Assembly: GCA_905397405.1 (NCBI GenBank)
Contig: CAJPVJ010000477.1
Span: 1 to 22,296, forward strand
Direction of reading: 5' to 3'
Length of the DNA stretch: 22,296 nt
From: Oppiella nova
Lineage: Eukaryota; Arthropoda; Arachnida; Sarcoptiformes; Oppiidae
The position numbers and the translations under genes were made by a program. The stretch's first letter is position 1. Each line of letters opens with the position of its first letter. Of this stretch, positions 21,390-22,296 are shown piece by piece. Under the pieces are notes generated by a model, which was not told the origin of the DNA, did no database searches, and worked only from the letters and a program-made list of their open reading frames with translations.

Positions 21390-22296
21390 TCACTGCTGAG
21401 TCTGAAGGAGCCGTTCGACCGCTGCGTTCACATCACCGAAGGTGGCGATCAGTGCCTGGAGGTTGGCCTCCCTGTTCATGAACCCCATATTTGCTAACTG
21501 TTCCAATTGACTCGTATACCTGTCCTCTGGAGGACTTTGAGACGAAAACATTTGTGCCATCATTTGCGAGAGGGCTGCAGCGCTGTTCACACTGTTCGCA
21601 CTGTTGGCTGTGGTCGCCGCAGACGTCTGGTTACCACCAGTTCCGGTGGTGTTTGTCTCAGACGCCGCCGCACTCGACGTCATATTCAGTGGGTTTGGGA
21701 TCCTTTACAACGGATAGACACATCATATTAGTCGCCCACTCATAGGATATCATCACAGATAAGACAAACAAATACATACATTCCGAATATGTTGGGCGCC
21801 ACCCGTTGCAACTGTTCCATCCCCTGTTGGATCTGAATCATGGCCTGAAATACACAAACAATTCTCAATTCACTCTTCATTTAATGGTCGAGTAAGGGAT
21901 CAAAACCTGAATCGCCTGAGGATTCGTGACAATTGACTGCATTTCTGGGCTCTGCATCTGTTGAACCATTGTTGGCATCATTTGTCTCATCTGTTCCTGC
22001 ATTTCAGGATTTCCAGCAAAAAACGGATTGTTTGCTATGAGTTGTTGCGCCAGTTCTGGATTAGACGATATGGTCTGCGTTTGACAAATAATTATCCAAA
22101 TTTAGTATAAGATATAAACACCCAAAGAGTGCAAGTGATGGACAGACCTGAAGCATGGACTGCATGTAAGGGGCGTTCATAGTATTCTGCATGAGCTGTG
22201 GGTTATCCATCATCTGCTGCATCAGACTCTGCATTCCGGGCGACGACATCATGCCGGACGGGTTTTGTGGTGTAGTAGTGGTGGTGGTGGGCGTCT
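21390..22296 (-). CDS. Ubqn: Ubiquilin, C-terminal part (5' end outside the window)
   Basis: Four minus-strand exons: 22296-22148 (partial, entering two bases before a codon boundary), 22074-21907, 21844-21780 and 21702-21390. The phases agree and the last 230 residues are visible. Exon 1 ends in an STI1-like Met/Gln/Asn-rich segment ([19 protein letters not shown]). The next exon has [20 protein letters not shown] and [16 protein letters not shown], then [14 protein letters not shown]. The last exon ends in a UBA domain ([20 protein letters not shown], then AAVERLL) three residues before the stop. Ubiquilins carry ubiquitinated and membrane-protein clients to the proteasome: the N-terminal ubiquitin-like domain, not in this window, binds the proteasome and the UBA binds ubiquitin. 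The Ala/Ser/Thr/Asn-rich linker before the UBA is the least conserved part. Confidence 0.95.

Noticed and set aside
21491-21745. Plus-strand frames opposite the ubiquilin last exon
   Set aside because: They are shadows of the minus-strand UBA exon, which has clear family identity.

Overview
The window is AT-rich animal nuclear DNA with intron-containing genes. Most introns are 50-110 bases, with a few of 0.5-1.3 kb. The gene set (a Prickle-type PET/LIM protein, an arrestin-domain protein, a Kekkon-like LRR-Ig receptor and a ubiquilin) and the very short introns suggest an arthropod, perhaps an acariform mite. That placement is inference. There are no bacterial or phage features.

Layout. Bases 1-3192 (+) hold the 3' half of a Prickle-like gene: end of the PET domain, three LIM domains, a long disordered tail and a CAAX box. 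The two exons at its upstream end are tandemly duplicated (1-613 and 614-1231). Bases 3193-4354 are the 3' flank plus a GC-richer block. Bases 4354-4482 repeat bases 1-129 exactly but inverted. Directly beyond, on the minus strand (5895-4484), are two exons that fit in splice phase and frame onto the plus-strand half, so they look like the missing 5' half of the same gene. The gene is therefore split by an inversion or by a mis-assembly. Bases 5896-11484 are AT-rich non-coding DNA with a small GC-rich island near 6086-6215 and a GA microsatellite at 10919-10952.

Three minus-strand genes follow: a complete 7-exon arrestin-domain gene (13600-11485, 350 aa), a complete 11-exon Kekkon-like transmembrane LRR-Ig gene (19034-15048, 595 aa) and the C-terminal part of a ubiquilin gene (22296-21390). 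The gaps between them are AT-rich and show no convincing gene.

The genes are not an operon. Prickle acts in planar cell polarity at the cell cortex, the Kekkon-like protein is a cell-surface adhesion/signalling protein, the arrestin-domain protein is a trafficking adaptor and ubiquilin is a proteasome shuttle. No shared pathway is implied. All gene models were spliced by eye from consensus sites, phase agreement and family resemblance, without transcript data.
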